Shown piece after piece: positions 51,972 through 60,512 of a stretch of DNA of 64,000 bases. Within the stretch, counting starts at the first letter, position 1. Each line of letters starts with the position of its first letter. Under the pieces are notes generated by a model. The model was not told the DNA's origin, searched no databases, and saw only the letters and a list, made by a program, of their open reading frames with translations. The DNA is taken from NCBI RefSeq assembly GCF_031921685.1, contig NZ_JAPDHU010000001.1:186001-250000 (forward strand), given 5' to 3'. The position numbers and the translations under genes were made by a program. This stretch comes from Terripilifer sp031921685. Lineage in GTDB: Bacteria > Pseudomonadota > Alphaproteobacteria > Rhizobiales > Beijerinckiaceae.

Positions 51972-52997
51972 CTATTCGGCGGCGGCCAGTTTCTTGTCCG
52001 CCACCGGGTCTTTGAGGCCCAGGATGCGACGGGCGTTGTCGTAGAACAGCTTCTGTTTGTCTTCCGCCGACAGATTGAGCTCTTCCAACAGTGCCAGGCA
52101 GGTGGCCGGATCCCAGCACGGATAGTCCGTGCCGTACATGACATTGTCGATGCCATAATATTCGATCGCGAATTTCATGCCCGCCGAATGGGGCGACACC
52201 GTATCGGTGTACATGCGGTGCAGATATTCGCTGGCCGGGCGCGGCAGCTTGGCGGCCTTGGTGTTCTTGTCCATACGGCCGGACTGGTAGGGCAGCGCGC
52301 CGCCCGTGTGCGACATCACCACTTTGAGGCCGGGATGACGCTCCATCAGGCCGGACAGAACGAGACGCGACGCCGCCACGCTGACCTCGATCACCCGGCC
52401 GAGGCTCAGATGCAGAGCGCCGTTATAGCCGTCGAGCATATCGGCGAAGATGGCGTCGGTCGGATGCAGGAACATCGGCAAGCCGAGTTCGGCGACCCGC
52501 GCGTAGAAGGGCTCGAGCCGTTCTGCATCGATGCGTGCATCGCTGCCGATACTGCCGGGAATATTGACGCCCATCAGGCCGAGCTTGCCGACCGCATGTT
52601 CCAGAACGTCGAGCGCGATCTTCGTATCGACCAGCGGAATAGCGGCGCTGGCCCAGACACGGCCGGGATAGCGGCGCTGCGCGCCGGCCATTTCCTCGTT
52701 CCAGTGCATGGCGAGGTCGCGGCCTTCTTCGGCTGGAAGCTGCGAGAAGAAAACCGACATCGGACCGATGGAGCAGACGACGTCGACCTGATGGCCGAGC
52801 CCATCCATATGGGCGAGCTGATCGTCGAGATCGTGCCATTCCTTCCAGCTCGGCAGCGGATGCGCCTCGTCGGCATGGCGGCGCACGGTGTAGCCGCCGC
52901 GTTCGTTCACATGAGCGGAAGGGAAGCCTGTGCGCTTGCACAGCTTCTCGAAGACGGAGCGCGGCCACCAATGAAAATGGGAATCGATAATGTGCAT
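51972..52997 (-). CDS. Amidohydrolase-family protein (ACMSD/gamma-resorcylate decarboxylase-like)
   Basis: A 341-residue amidohydrolase_2 TIM barrel with the metal-binding HxH at His7 and His9 (MHIIDSHFHWW), a His in LPMFLHPTDAIF and Asp in MYGTDYPCWD. The family decarboxylates aminocarboxymuconate semialdehyde or hydroxybenzoates, or hydrolyses related compounds. ATG 52997 gives the family N terminus; a longer frame to 53060 adds 21 residues without a ribosome site. It is convergent with the hydrolase/LLM pair and may act in the same pathway. Confidence 0.85.
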   Translation of the reverse strand: MHIIDSHFHWWPRSVFEKLCKRTGFPSAHVNERGGYTVRRHADEAHPLPSWKEWHDLDDQLAHMDGLGHQVDVVCSIGPMSVFFSQLPAEEGRDLAMHWNEEMAGAQRRYPGRVWASAAIPLVDTKIALDVLEHAVGKLGLMGVNIPGSIGSDARIDAERLEPFYARVAELGLPMFLHPTDAIFADMLDGYNGALHLSLGRVIEVSVAASRLVLSGLMERHPGLKVVMSHTGGALPYQSGRMDKNTKAAKLPRPASEYLHRMYTDTVSPHSAGMKFAIEYYGIDNVMYGTDYPCWDPATCLALLEELNLSAEDKQKLFYDNARRILGLKDPVADKKLAAAE

Positions 52998-53423
52998 GAC
53001 AGTGACCCTGATGTTTCCGTCCAAGAACCAGCCCCTGTTATCCGGGGCCTTTGCCGTCATCTAACGCCAAACGGGAGGTCCGTCCACGGACAGAGCCATC
53101 AGATCAGCGTGATCTTGGCATTTTAACACAAAGGCATGGTGGAAGGAACAACCGGCACAAGATCGGCACTTCGACTTGCATTCATTGGCTGCGGTGTGCA
53201 TCCGGCGACTCCGCGCTCCGCACTGCCCAAGGCCGGCCCGAGCTGACTGCCGCCTCACCACTTCCAGCCGTTCGTCGGATGGGCGAGGCATCCGATGGAA
53301 AAATCCATTATGATCCTGCGCCACAGAGCTTAAACTGTAGCACAATCGATCGAGAGGAAGCCCAAGGCGTCATTGCTCAAGGCTCCGCTTCCCACATAGA
53401 TCCTGCGCGATCAGGAGACGACA
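52998..53423. other. Intergenic region, no gene seen
   Basis: 426 bp between divergent genes (amidohydrolase and SRPBCC protein). It contains a GCCCC/GGGGC hairpin near 53034-53050 and promoters for both genes presumably. No convincing frame or known site was found. Confidence 0.5.
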
Positions 53424-53954
53424 ATGAGCCTTTCAGCGATCATCCTGCTCATCCTGGTGGTGTTCGTCGCGATCCTCGCCTACGCCTGGACCCGTCCCGA
53501 TACGTTCGCGGTGCAGCGTTCGCTGACCATCGCCGCTTCGCCGGAAAAACTGTTTCCCTTCATCAATGACTTCAATAAATGGCCGGATTGGTCGCCCTAT
53601 GAGCACCGCGATCCCAATATGAAGCGGACGATCGGCGGCGCGCCCTATGGCAAGGGCGCCACTTATGCCTGGGAAGGCAATAAGAACGTCGGCAAGGGGC
53701 GCATGGAGATACTCGACTCGCAATCGCCCTCCGCCATCACGATCAAGCTTGATTTCGAGCAACCGTTCGAGGCGCATAACGTGGCCGAGTTCACGCTGCA
53801 GCCGGTTGCCGGCGGCACGAACGTCACCTGGGCCATGCGTGGCCCCGCGTCATTCATGACCAAGCTGATCGGTAGCTTCATCAATATGGACAGGATGGTC
53901 GGCAAAGACTTCGAAGCGGGCCTAGCCAAGCTGAAGGACGTGGTGAAAAGCTGA
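53424..53954 (+). CDS. SRPBCC-family (START-like) membrane-anchored protein
   Basis: A 176-residue protein with one N-terminal membrane segment (IILLILVVFVAILAYAW, residues 6-22) and a polyketide-cyclase/dehydrase-like SRPBCC domain starting VQRSLTIAASPEKLFPFI. AGGAGACGACA precedes the ATG. The domain binds hydrophobic ligands; the cellular role is not known. No neighbours point to a function. Confidence 0.8.
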   Translation: MSLSAIILLILVVFVAILAYAWTRPDTFAVQRSLTIAASPEKLFPFINDFNKWPDWSPYEHRDPNMKRTIGGAPYGKGATYAWEGNKNVGKGRMEILDSQSPSAITIKLDFEQPFEAHNVAEFTLQPVAGGTNVTWAMRGPASFMTKLIGSFINMDRMVGKDFEAGLAKLKDVVKS

Positions 53955-54149
53955 TCGGAGCCGCGTTATCAGTGCTCCGGACATAGCGTATTTCTACCGA
54001 TACGTTTCAGACGCATGCCTGCCAACACAAGAAGGTGATAACGTGCGTATGCATCCTTATGCTAACTTGCCTGCACGATCTCTTCACGTAAAAATAACAG
54101 TCAGCGTCATATAGTTACCCGTCAGATCGGAAGCCCGGAGGCTTTCAAG

Positions 54150-54374
54150 ATGCGACTGGCAACGCATTCTCTACACGCGACTTGGATGAACGCTTTCATC
54201 GCTTGCGACTCGTGCGGATGGAAAAATAATCTTCCCGCCGATCCCAGCCACATGATCATCATGGGCCGACCGTGGCGCATCAAAATGATGTGCAGCAACT
54301 GCGGCGTGACACACAACTACCTGCCCGACAAAGTCGCGCGGCCTTGTCCGAGCCGATCCAGAAGCAAAGTCTAA
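54150..54374 (+). CDS. Small protein with two CxxC motifs (zinc-ribbon-like)
   Basis: A 74-residue frame with CDSCGW and CSNCGV spaced 26 residues apart, as in zinc ribbons, and a basic C-terminal tail. GGAGG lies 8 bp before ATG 54150. The family was not recognised, and ATG 54186 is another possible start. Isolated gene. Confidence 0.45.
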   Translation: MRLATHSLHATWMNAFIACDSCGWKNNLPADPSHMIIMGRPWRIKMMCSNCGVTHNYLPDKVARPCPSRSRSKV

Positions 54375-54594
54375 CGGACGGAACAACCACGGCGCCTTCG
54401 CAGGTGGGCTGGAGGCTCGCACGGCTACGGCTGTTGGTTGACGGACGTTAACCTCTTCCTGCAGGTCGGTCACACCCAGACTTAACCGCTGCGCCGCTCT
54501 TCCGGATTCGATTAGCGACTTGTTAGTCACGCCGTGGCTCAATGGGATACTGCTGAGTCCATAGGTGTTCCGTTTTCAATCGCAGAGAATCGCC

Positions 54595-55017
54595 ATGCGC
54601 AAAGATCTCTGGTCGAACCAATCGGGAGTTACGGCCGTCGAATTTGCTCTCGTCGCGCCGATTTTCTTCATGATCCTCCTGGGCATTGTCTGCCTAGGCT
54701 ATATCTTCGGCGTCCATCACGAATTGCGGCAGATCGCCTCCGAGGCGGCCCGCGCCTCAGTCGCCGGTCTTTCCAATGCCGAGCGCCAATCTCTGGCCTC
54801 CAGCTATGTGAACCGGGCGATGCCCAATTATGGGCTGCTCAGTTCGCAGCGCATGACGATGACGACCCAGGTCAGCCTGGCGCCCTCGCCAGCTTTTCAC
54901 GTGATCTTGAACTACGATCTGAGCGGCACTTTCCCGTATCAGCTCGGGGCCCTGTTTCCGATGATGCCGTCGCCCACAATCCAAAAGCGCGCCGTCGTCG
55001 GGCTTGGGGGATATTGA
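54595..55017 (+). CDS. TadE-like pseudopilin (orphan)
   Basis: A 140-residue protein of the TadE/TadG family. The N-terminal SGVTAVEFALVAPIFFMILL is the class-III-like prepilin segment with the conserved Glu. The C-terminal part is exported. ATG 54595 has only weak AGAG upstream. No other tad or cpa genes are in the window. The product may be a minor pilin that uses Tad machinery encoded elsewhere, or a remnant. Confidence 0.75.
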   Translation: MRKDLWSNQSGVTAVEFALVAPIFFMILLGIVCLGYIFGVHHELRQIASEAARASVAGLSNAERQSLASSYVNRAMPNYGLLSSQRMTMTTQVSLAPSPAFHVILNYDLSGTFPYQLGALFPMMPSPTIQKRAVVGLGGY

Positions 55018-55031
55018 AAGCTGGCGGTCGG

Positions 55032-55736
55032 TTAGCCCGCCAGAGGCAATTTGCCTTTGCTTTCTTCCTCGACCAGCGCACGCACTCGGCTGGCGGTCGC
55101 GTCCAAGTGCGCCGTAAGCAGCGCCACTGCGTTTTCCTCGGCGCGATCGAGCGTGGCTTCCATCAAGGCCCGGTGCTCCGCCGGGAGATCGCGCTCCTGA
55201 CGCGGTGCTAGAACCGACAGGCGACGATAGCGTTCGGTCTGATCGAAGAGAAAGTCGCGCAGGCGCATCCGCCAGGGGCTTTCGCAAGCGGCGATCAAGG
55301 CCCCATGGAAGTCCTTGTGCGCGGCCGCCCAATCCTCGCTGACCCGTTCAAGATCATCGGCGATCCGCTCCGGCGTGCGTGAAAGCCGGTGATGGGCGGC
55401 GACGACCTGCGCCTCCCAATCGACGCCACCAGCCCGAATGGCGCGGCGCAGACACGCCGTTTCCAATTCGATCCGCGTGCTGGTGAGATCGAGCAGATCC
55501 GCTTCCGACACGCCCGCGACGCGAAAACCACGATTGGTTTCCGCCGTCACCAAACCATCCGAGGTGAGCCGGGACAAAGCCTCGCGCACAGCTCCCAGGC
55601 TGACGCCGAGCTGCGCTGACAGCGCCGCGATATTGAGCTTTTCATTGGGCCGCAGACGACAGGCCAAAAGGTCGGCCCGCAAGGTGGCATAGGCCCCCTT
55701 GGTCAGATTGGTCTCGTTTCCGGTCGGTCCGCTCAA
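55032..55736 (-). CDS. GntR-family (FadR/VanR subgroup) transcriptional regulator
   Basis: A 234-residue regulator with a winged helix (LSAQLGVSLGAVREALSRL) and an FCD-type all-alpha ligand domain with the TRIELETACLRRAI and AHKDFHGALIAACESP blocks. The start is TTG 55736 with GGAG 6 bp upstream; a longer frame from ATG 55811 adds 25 residues over the regulatory DNA. It is divergent from the FAH-family/extradiol/TRAP operon and most likely regulates it. Confidence 0.85.
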   Translation of the reverse strand: MSGPTGNETNLTKGAYATLRADLLACRLRPNEKLNIAALSAQLGVSLGAVREALSRLTSDGLVTAETNRGFRVAGVSEADLLDLTSTRIELETACLRRAIRAGGVDWEAQVVAAHHRLSRTPERIADDLERVSEDWAAAHKDFHGALIAACESPWRMRLRDFLFDQTERYRRLSVLAPRQERDLPAEHRALMEATLDRAEENAVALLTAHLDATASRVRALVEEESKGKLPLAG

Positions 55737-55816
55737 GCAATTCTCCAAGTAGCTTCCTTGGCAAGGTCTTGTTCGTAGCCGAACTCTCCTTCCATTCAAA
55801 ATAGATGACATAATGG

Positions 55817-55828
55817 ATAATATATTAT
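55817..55828. promoter_or_regulatory. Putative GntR operator ATAATATATTAT
   Basis: A perfect 12-bp palindrome in the AT-rich divergent region; a TTGACA hexamer follows 3 bp later (55831-55836), so a bound repressor would cover the plus-strand promoter. Confidence 0.45.
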
Positions 55829-55886
55829 TTTTGACAAGCTTGCTCGCCCGTGGGATAGGACTCGCAGAAAAAGAAAGGGAGAGCCC

Positions 55887-56747
55887 ATGCGCTTTACGGC
55901 CTATCAGGACGGCACCACCGAAGGATTAGCAACGCTGCGCGCGGATGGCGCCTGGATTGGGCGCAAGGCCGGCGACCCGCTTTATCCCGGCCCTCTCGAC
56001 GACCTGATCGCCAAAGGCCCGAGCGCTCTGCGCGCCGCGCATGAGGCCCTGCTCGGCGGCGCACCCGTCGATCTGACCAAGGTGGCCATCAAGCCGCCTC
56101 TGCTGCGCTCCGGCAAAATCATCTGCGTCGGCCTCAACTATGCCGATCACTCGGCCGAGAGCGGTTTCAAGCAGCCCGATTATCCGACGCTCTTTTCGCG
56201 TTTCGCCACGGGCTTCATCGGCCACAACGAAGCGATGGTGCGACCGAAGGTTTCAACCCAGCTCGACTATGAAGGCGAGCTCGTCGCCGTCATCGGCAAG
56301 GGCGGCCGGCACATCGCCAAAGCCGCGGCGCTCGATCATGTCATCGGCTATTCGATCTTCAACGACGGTTCGATCCGCGACTATCAGATGAAGACGCCGC
56401 AATGGACCGTGGGCAAGAACTTCGACGGCACCGGCGCTTTCGGACCCTGGTTCGTCACCGCCGACGAACTGCCGCCCGGATGCAAAGGTTTGCGCCTCCA
56501 AACGCGCCTCAACCGCACCGTGGTACAGAGTGCCATGATCGACGAAATGGTGTTTGATGTCGCGACTTTGATTGCGACGATCAGCGAAGCGATGACGCTG
56601 GAAGCCGGCGACCTGATCGTCACCGGCACACCCTCTGGCGTCGGCATGGCGCGCAAGCCGCCGCTCTATATGAAGGCTGGCGACGTCGTCGAAATCGAAA
56701 TCGACAAGATCGGTGTTCTCAGCAACCCGGTTGTCGACGAAGTCTGA
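55887..56747 (+). CDS. Fumarylacetoacetate hydrolase family protein
   Basis: A 286-residue FAH-fold enzyme. KIICVGLNYADHSAESGF, YEGELVAVIGKGGRH, NDGSIRDYQMKTPQWTVGKN and IVTGTPSGVGMARKPP are the usual metal- and substrate-binding blocks. It heads an operon with an extradiol dioxygenase and a TRAP receptor. FAH enzymes here could hydrate or hydrolyse the ring-cleavage product (2-hydroxypenta-2,4-dienoate hydratase-like or acylpyruvase). Paralogue of the 28268-29053 gene but only distantly similar. Confidence 0.88.
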   Translation: MRFTAYQDGTTEGLATLRADGAWIGRKAGDPLYPGPLDDLIAKGPSALRAAHEALLGGAPVDLTKVAIKPPLLRSGKIICVGLNYADHSAESGFKQPDYPTLFSRFATGFIGHNEAMVRPKVSTQLDYEGELVAVIGKGGRHIAKAAALDHVIGYSIFNDGSIRDYQMKTPQWTVGKNFDGTGAFGPWFVTADELPPGCKGLRLQTRLNRTVVQSAMIDEMVFDVATLIATISEAMTLEAGDLIVTGTPSGVGMARKPPLYMKAGDVVEIEIDKIGVLSNPVVDEV

Positions 56748-56889
56748 GGGGACTTAGGGCGAATTGCGTTTCGACAGGAACGCAATTTGCCCAGCACTTT
56801 TGTTGTGACGCGTCTTTGTGGCGTTTGGCCAAGCCAAACTGCAAAACGCTATAGGGGCAGCATAACGAACACACGAAGGAGGACGTGAA

Positions 56890-57843
56890 ATGACTGCCAA
56901 CCATGGTTTCATCCAACCGTCGCGCCGGCCGGGAGAACTCGGCATTCATTCGCTCGACCGCTGTCACATCGTGGTGCCCGATCTGAAAACCGCGCAGGAT
57001 TTTTACAGCGGCTTTGGCCTCGACGTGCGCGAAGAGGGCAACAGTCTCGGCCTCTATACCTATGGCTCGCCGCACAAATGGGTGAGCATTGGCGAGGGAC
57101 CGCGCAAGAAATTCGGCTATTTCTCCTTCGGCCTGTTCGAAGAGGATTTCGCCCCCTTCGCCAAACGGTTGCAAGACCAGGGCGTGGCGCGCATCGATCC
57201 GCCGAAGGATCTGGAATCGAACGGCATCTGGTTTCGCGACCCCGACGGCAATCTCTTGGAAGCGAAGATCGCCGAGAAATCTTCGCCCGCCGCCAAGTCG
57301 GAATTCACCGCGGTTTCCGTGCCTGGCGGCCAGCGCGGCGCACCCTATCGCCGCGACGCCGGCCGCGTGCATCCGCGCCGCCTGTCGCATACCTTGCTGT
57401 TCACACCCGACGTGTCGCGCGCCATCGATTTCTACAGCCGCGTGATGGGGCTGCGCCTCTCCGACCGATCCGGCGAAGGCATCGCCTTCATGCATGGCAT
57501 TCACGGCAGCGACCATCATCTTGTCGCCTTCGCCAAATCGAACGCCCCCGGCCATCACCATTTTAGCTGGGATGTCGGCTCGATCATGGATGTGGGCCTC
57601 GGCGCGATGCTGATGCTGGAAAAGGGTTACGACCGTGGCTGGGGCCTAGGCCGCCACGTGCTCGGCTCCAATTATTTCCACTACATCCGCGATCCCTGGG
57701 GCAGCTACAGCGAATATTCCGCCGACATAGACTTCGTGCCGGTCGACCATGATTGGCAGGCTGGCGACCATCCGCCGGAAGATTCGCTCTACGTCTGGGG
57801 CCCCAATCTGCCGGAGGATTTCATCCACAATTACGAAGCTTGA
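56890..57843 (+). CDS. Extradiol ring-cleavage dioxygenase (VOC family, catechol 2,3-dioxygenase type)
   Basis: A 317-residue two-domain vicinal-oxygen-chelate enzyme. The Fe(II) ligands fit His167 (RLSHTLLFTPD), His224 (GHHHFSW) and Glu275 (GSYSEYSADI), as in BphC and catechol 2,3-dioxygenases. GGAGGACGTGAA precedes ATG 56890. It would open a catechol-type ring between a hydroxylated and a neighbouring carbon; the yellow semialdehyde could feed the FAH-family hydrolase upstream. Substrate unknown. Confidence 0.9.
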   Translation: MTANHGFIQPSRRPGELGIHSLDRCHIVVPDLKTAQDFYSGFGLDVREEGNSLGLYTYGSPHKWVSIGEGPRKKFGYFSFGLFEEDFAPFAKRLQDQGVARIDPPKDLESNGIWFRDPDGNLLEAKIAEKSSPAAKSEFTAVSVPGGQRGAPYRRDAGRVHPRRLSHTLLFTPDVSRAIDFYSRVMGLRLSDRSGEGIAFMHGIHGSDHHLVAFAKSNAPGHHHFSWDVGSIMDVGLGAMLMLEKGYDRGWGLGRHVLGSNYFHYIRDPWGSYSEYSADIDFVPVDHDWQAGDHPPEDSLYVWGPNLPEDFIHNYEA

Positions 57844-57870
57844 TCGCATAGCCGCTAAGGGAGGGAACGC

Positions 57871-58872
57871 ATGAAAACATGGCTGAGGGGGCTTTTGGGG
57901 GGGCTCGCGGTCTGCGTTATGGCGCAGACCGCGCAAGCGCAACAGTTCACAATGAAACTGTCGTCGCCGACCATCAATGACGTGACGCATGAATGGATGA
58001 AGGCCTTCAAAGCCGGCGTAGAGGAACGCTCGAAGGGCAAAATCAAGGTCGAAATCTATCCGGCCAACCAACTCGGCCAGATCCCTGCGACCGTCGAAGG
58101 CGTCGCCATGGGAACGATCGAGATGACCTTCCCGGCGATCGGCTTCTATATAGGTCTCGAACCGCGCTTCCAGACGCTCGATGCCAACGGCCTGTTCGAC
58201 AGCACCGAACATGGCCAGAAGGTTCTCGCCGATCCCGAGATTCGCAAGAGGCTGGCGAGCTTCGGCGAGGCGCAGGGCGTCGAACCGCTGGTCACCTTTC
58301 TCAGCGGCCAGATCGTTCTCGCGACGCATAAGCCGATCCGGACGATTGATGACTTCAAGGGCCTGAAGCTGCGCACCACCGGCGGCTCGCCCATGTATAA
58401 CGAGCCTTTCCTGAAGCTCGGCGCCTCGCCTCTCTCGCTGCCTTTGGGCGAGGTTCTGCCCAATCTGCAAAACAAAGCCATCGACGGTGCCATGGCCAAT
58501 ATGGCTGTGATCGCCGCCTTCAAATATTTCGACATCACGAAATATGCCACTTACCTGCCCGGCTCGTTCACCATCGTGTCGGGCCTCACCAATCGGCGTT
58601 TCTTGAAATCGCTGGGGCCAGAGCTGGAAGCGATCGTGCGCGATGAAGCGCGCAAGCACGAAACCTTGTTCACCAGCATGGCGCCGAAATTCCAGACTGA
58701 GCTCGAAGCCGCCTGGAAGAAAGGTGGCGGCGAGCTGATCACCTTCTCGCCGGACGAGACGAAGCGCTATCTCGATCAGGTGACATCGGTCATTCCCAAG
58801 ATCGTCGGTGCTTCACCGAAGACCAAGGAAGACTATGACGCCTTCCTGGCGGCGGCGAAAAAATATCGCTGA
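57871..58872 (+). CDS. TRAP transporter receptor (DctP type)
   Basis: A 333-residue periplasmic receptor with signal peptide (LGGLAVCVMAQTAQAQ) and the DctP blocks WMKAFKAGVEERSKGKIKVEIYPANQLG, GLKLRTTGG and PLGEVLPNLQNKAIDGA. AAGGGAGGGAACGC precedes the ATG. It binds a carboxylate, likely the substrate or a close relative of the operon pathway. The DctQM membrane subunits are not in the window. Confidence 0.9.
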   Translation: MKTWLRGLLGGLAVCVMAQTAQAQQFTMKLSSPTINDVTHEWMKAFKAGVEERSKGKIKVEIYPANQLGQIPATVEGVAMGTIEMTFPAIGFYIGLEPRFQTLDANGLFDSTEHGQKVLADPEIRKRLASFGEAQGVEPLVTFLSGQIVLATHKPIRTIDDFKGLKLRTTGGSPMYNEPFLKLGASPLSLPLGEVLPNLQNKAIDGAMANMAVIAAFKYFDITKYATYLPGSFTIVSGLTNRRFLKSLGPELEAIVRDEARKHETLFTSMAPKFQTELEAAWKKGGGELITFSPDETKRYLDQVTSVIPKIVGASPKTKEDYDAFLAAAKKYR

Positions 58873-58875
58873 TCT

Positions 58876-59022
58876 CTATCGACAGGGTTCTTGACGCCGC
58901 GGCCCACGACCGCGGCGTTTTTCTTTGAGGCGGGCGACGAAATCATCGAAGCCTTCGCGAATGCGACAGGCTTGTGTACGAAATTTGGCATCTCGCCCCA
59001 TTTTCTGCTTAAGTCTGCTCAT
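58876..59022 (-). CDS. Possible 48-residue basic protein (weak)
   Basis: The frame starts with ATG 59022 preceded by AGGAG with a 6-bp gap, and encodes a basic peptide (MSRLKQKMGRDAKFRTQAC...). It runs through the terminator hairpin of the opposite strand, and the ribosome site is inside an inverted repeat, so it may be spurious. Confidence 0.2.
   Translation of the reverse strand: MSRLKQKMGRDAKFRTQACRIREGFDDFVARLKEKRRGRGPRRQEPCR
58893..58926 (+). terminator. Terminator of the meta-cleavage operon
   Basis: A perfect 9-bp stem ACGCCGCGG/CCGCGGCGT (58894-58902 and 58910-58918) with a TTTTTCTTT tail, 20 bp after the TRAP receptor stop. Confidence 0.88.
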
Positions 59023-59231
59023 GCCAGTCTCCTGACATTTCCTGTCAGGAGCGCTGGCCGACAAACATTGTGCCGGCGCTGCCCGGCCCCTATCTGACCG
59101 CAGACCGAAACTGGCCCGATTATCGGGCTCAGTGCCGTCATTTAGTGCATTTTCAGGCAACTAATCGTCCGAGTCTCCGTTAATCACACTGGACCGAACG
59201 ATGAGCGACTGAAGTCGGAGGAAGCGAACTC

Positions 59232-60512
59232 ATGAACTTTCATCGCCCGCCCGATACCCCTCTTTCGCCGCCAACTGGACTGGATGCCCGGATATTCGCG
59301 ACACGACAGCAATCGGTGGCTCTCGCCGATCCGCTCTCGGCGGAGGATCAATGCGTCCAGGCCATGGATGATGCGAGCCCGACGAAATGGCATCTCGCCC
59401 ACACCACCTGGTTCTTCGAAACCTTCGTGCTGAAGCCGCATCTCGACGGATACCGGCTGTTTGATGAGCGCTTCCCCTATTGCTTCAATTCCTATTACGA
59501 GGCTGAAGGCGAACGGCATCCGCGCGCGCGTCGCGGTATGCTGACGCGCCCCACGCACGACGAAGTGATGGACTATCGCGCCTATGTCGACGAGAGCCTG
59601 ACAAGGCTCTACGCCAGCGGCAAGGCGCAAGAGAAGCCGATCGCCACTCTTCTGGAGATCGGTCTCAATCACGAGCAACAACATCAGGAATTGTTGTTGA
59701 CCGATATTCTGGCGCTGTTCGCCCAGAGCCCCTTACGTCCAGCCTATCGCACGCTCGCCGATCCGAAGCTGGCCGATGCGTCTCCCACCACGCAATGGAT
59801 GGCTTTTGACGGTGGCATCGCCGAAATAGGCCATGCTGGCGGGTCCTTCTCCTTCGACAATGAATTGCCACGCCATCGCGCCTTGATCCATCCGTTCAAA
59901 ATGGCCGATCGCCTGGTGACGAACGGCGAATGGTTGGATTTCATGCAGGCCGACGGCTATCGCACGGCCAATCTCTGGCTGGCCGATGGCTGGGCCATGG
60001 CGCAGCGCGAAGGCTGGCGTGCGCCGCTCTACTACGTGGAGCAGGATGGCCAATGGCTGCAAATGGGACTGGGTGGCCTGCAAGCGATCGATCGCGAAGC
60101 GCCGGTCAGCCATGTCTCATACTATGAAGCGGACGCCTATGCCCGCTTCGCCGGCAAACGCCTGCCGACGGAATTCGAATGGGAAGTCGCCTCGGCGCAA
60201 GCGGCGCGCGACTGCAACGATCTCGGCAGCGATCTATTGCGACCCACGCCGGCACGCCAACAGCAGGGCCTGCGGCAAATGTTCGGCGATTGCTGGGAAT
60301 GGACGCAGAGCGCCTATCTGCAATATCCGGGCTATGTGCCGCCGGCCGGCGCCATCGGTGAATACAATGGCAAGTTCATGGTGAGCCAGATGGTTCTGCG
60401 CGGCGCCTCTTGCGCGACGCCGCGCGATCATTCGCGCTCCACCTATCGCAATTTCTTTTATCCCTGGCAGCGCTGGCAATTCATGGGCCTGCGCCTCGTG
60501 GAAGATGCATGA
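59232..60512 (+). CDS. egtB: Ergothioneine sulfoxide synthase EgtB
   Basis: A 426-residue iron enzyme that joins a thiol (gamma-glutamylcysteine or cysteine) to hercynine with oxygen. The N-terminal DinB-like domain has the iron triad His57 (WHLAHTTWF), His147 and His151 (HEQQHQE); the C-terminal formylglycine-generating-enzyme-like domain ends FMGLRLVEDA. It overlaps egtD by 4 bp (ATGA). Neither egtA nor egtC is nearby, so cysteine may be used directly, or the genes are elsewhere. egtE, the beta-lyase, is not in the window. Confidence 0.94.
   Translation: MNFHRPPDTPLSPPTGLDARIFATRQQSVALADPLSAEDQCVQAMDDASPTKWHLAHTTWFFETFVLKPHLDGYRLFDERFPYCFNSYYEAEGERHPRARRGMLTRPTHDEVMDYRAYVDESLTRLYASGKAQEKPIATLLEIGLNHEQQHQELLLTDILALFAQSPLRPAYRTLADPKLADASPTTQWMAFDGGIAEIGHAGGSFSFDNELPRHRALIHPFKMADRLVTNGEWLDFMQADGYRTANLWLADGWAMAQREGWRAPLYYVEQDGQWLQMGLGGLQAIDREAPVSHVSYYEADAYARFAGKRLPTEFEWEVASAQAARDCNDLGSDLLRPTPARQQQGLRQMFGDCWEWTQSAYLQYPGYVPPAGAIGEYNGKFMVSQMVLRGASCATPRDHSRSTYRNFFYPWQRWQFMGLRLVEDA

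Larger units (their letters stand above)
58873..59231. other. Intergenic region upstream of egtB
   Basis: Contains the terminator above, the 9-bp inverted repeat CTCCTGACA/TGTCAGGAG (59029-59037 and 59043-59051) and a possible minus-strand small frame (58876-59022). egtB is preceded by GTCGGAGGAAGCG. No regulator site was recognised. Confidence 0.5.

Noticed and set aside
54375..54594. Possible tRNA or structured RNA before the TadE-like gene
   Set aside because: No cloverleaf with conserved T-loop sequence could be drawn.
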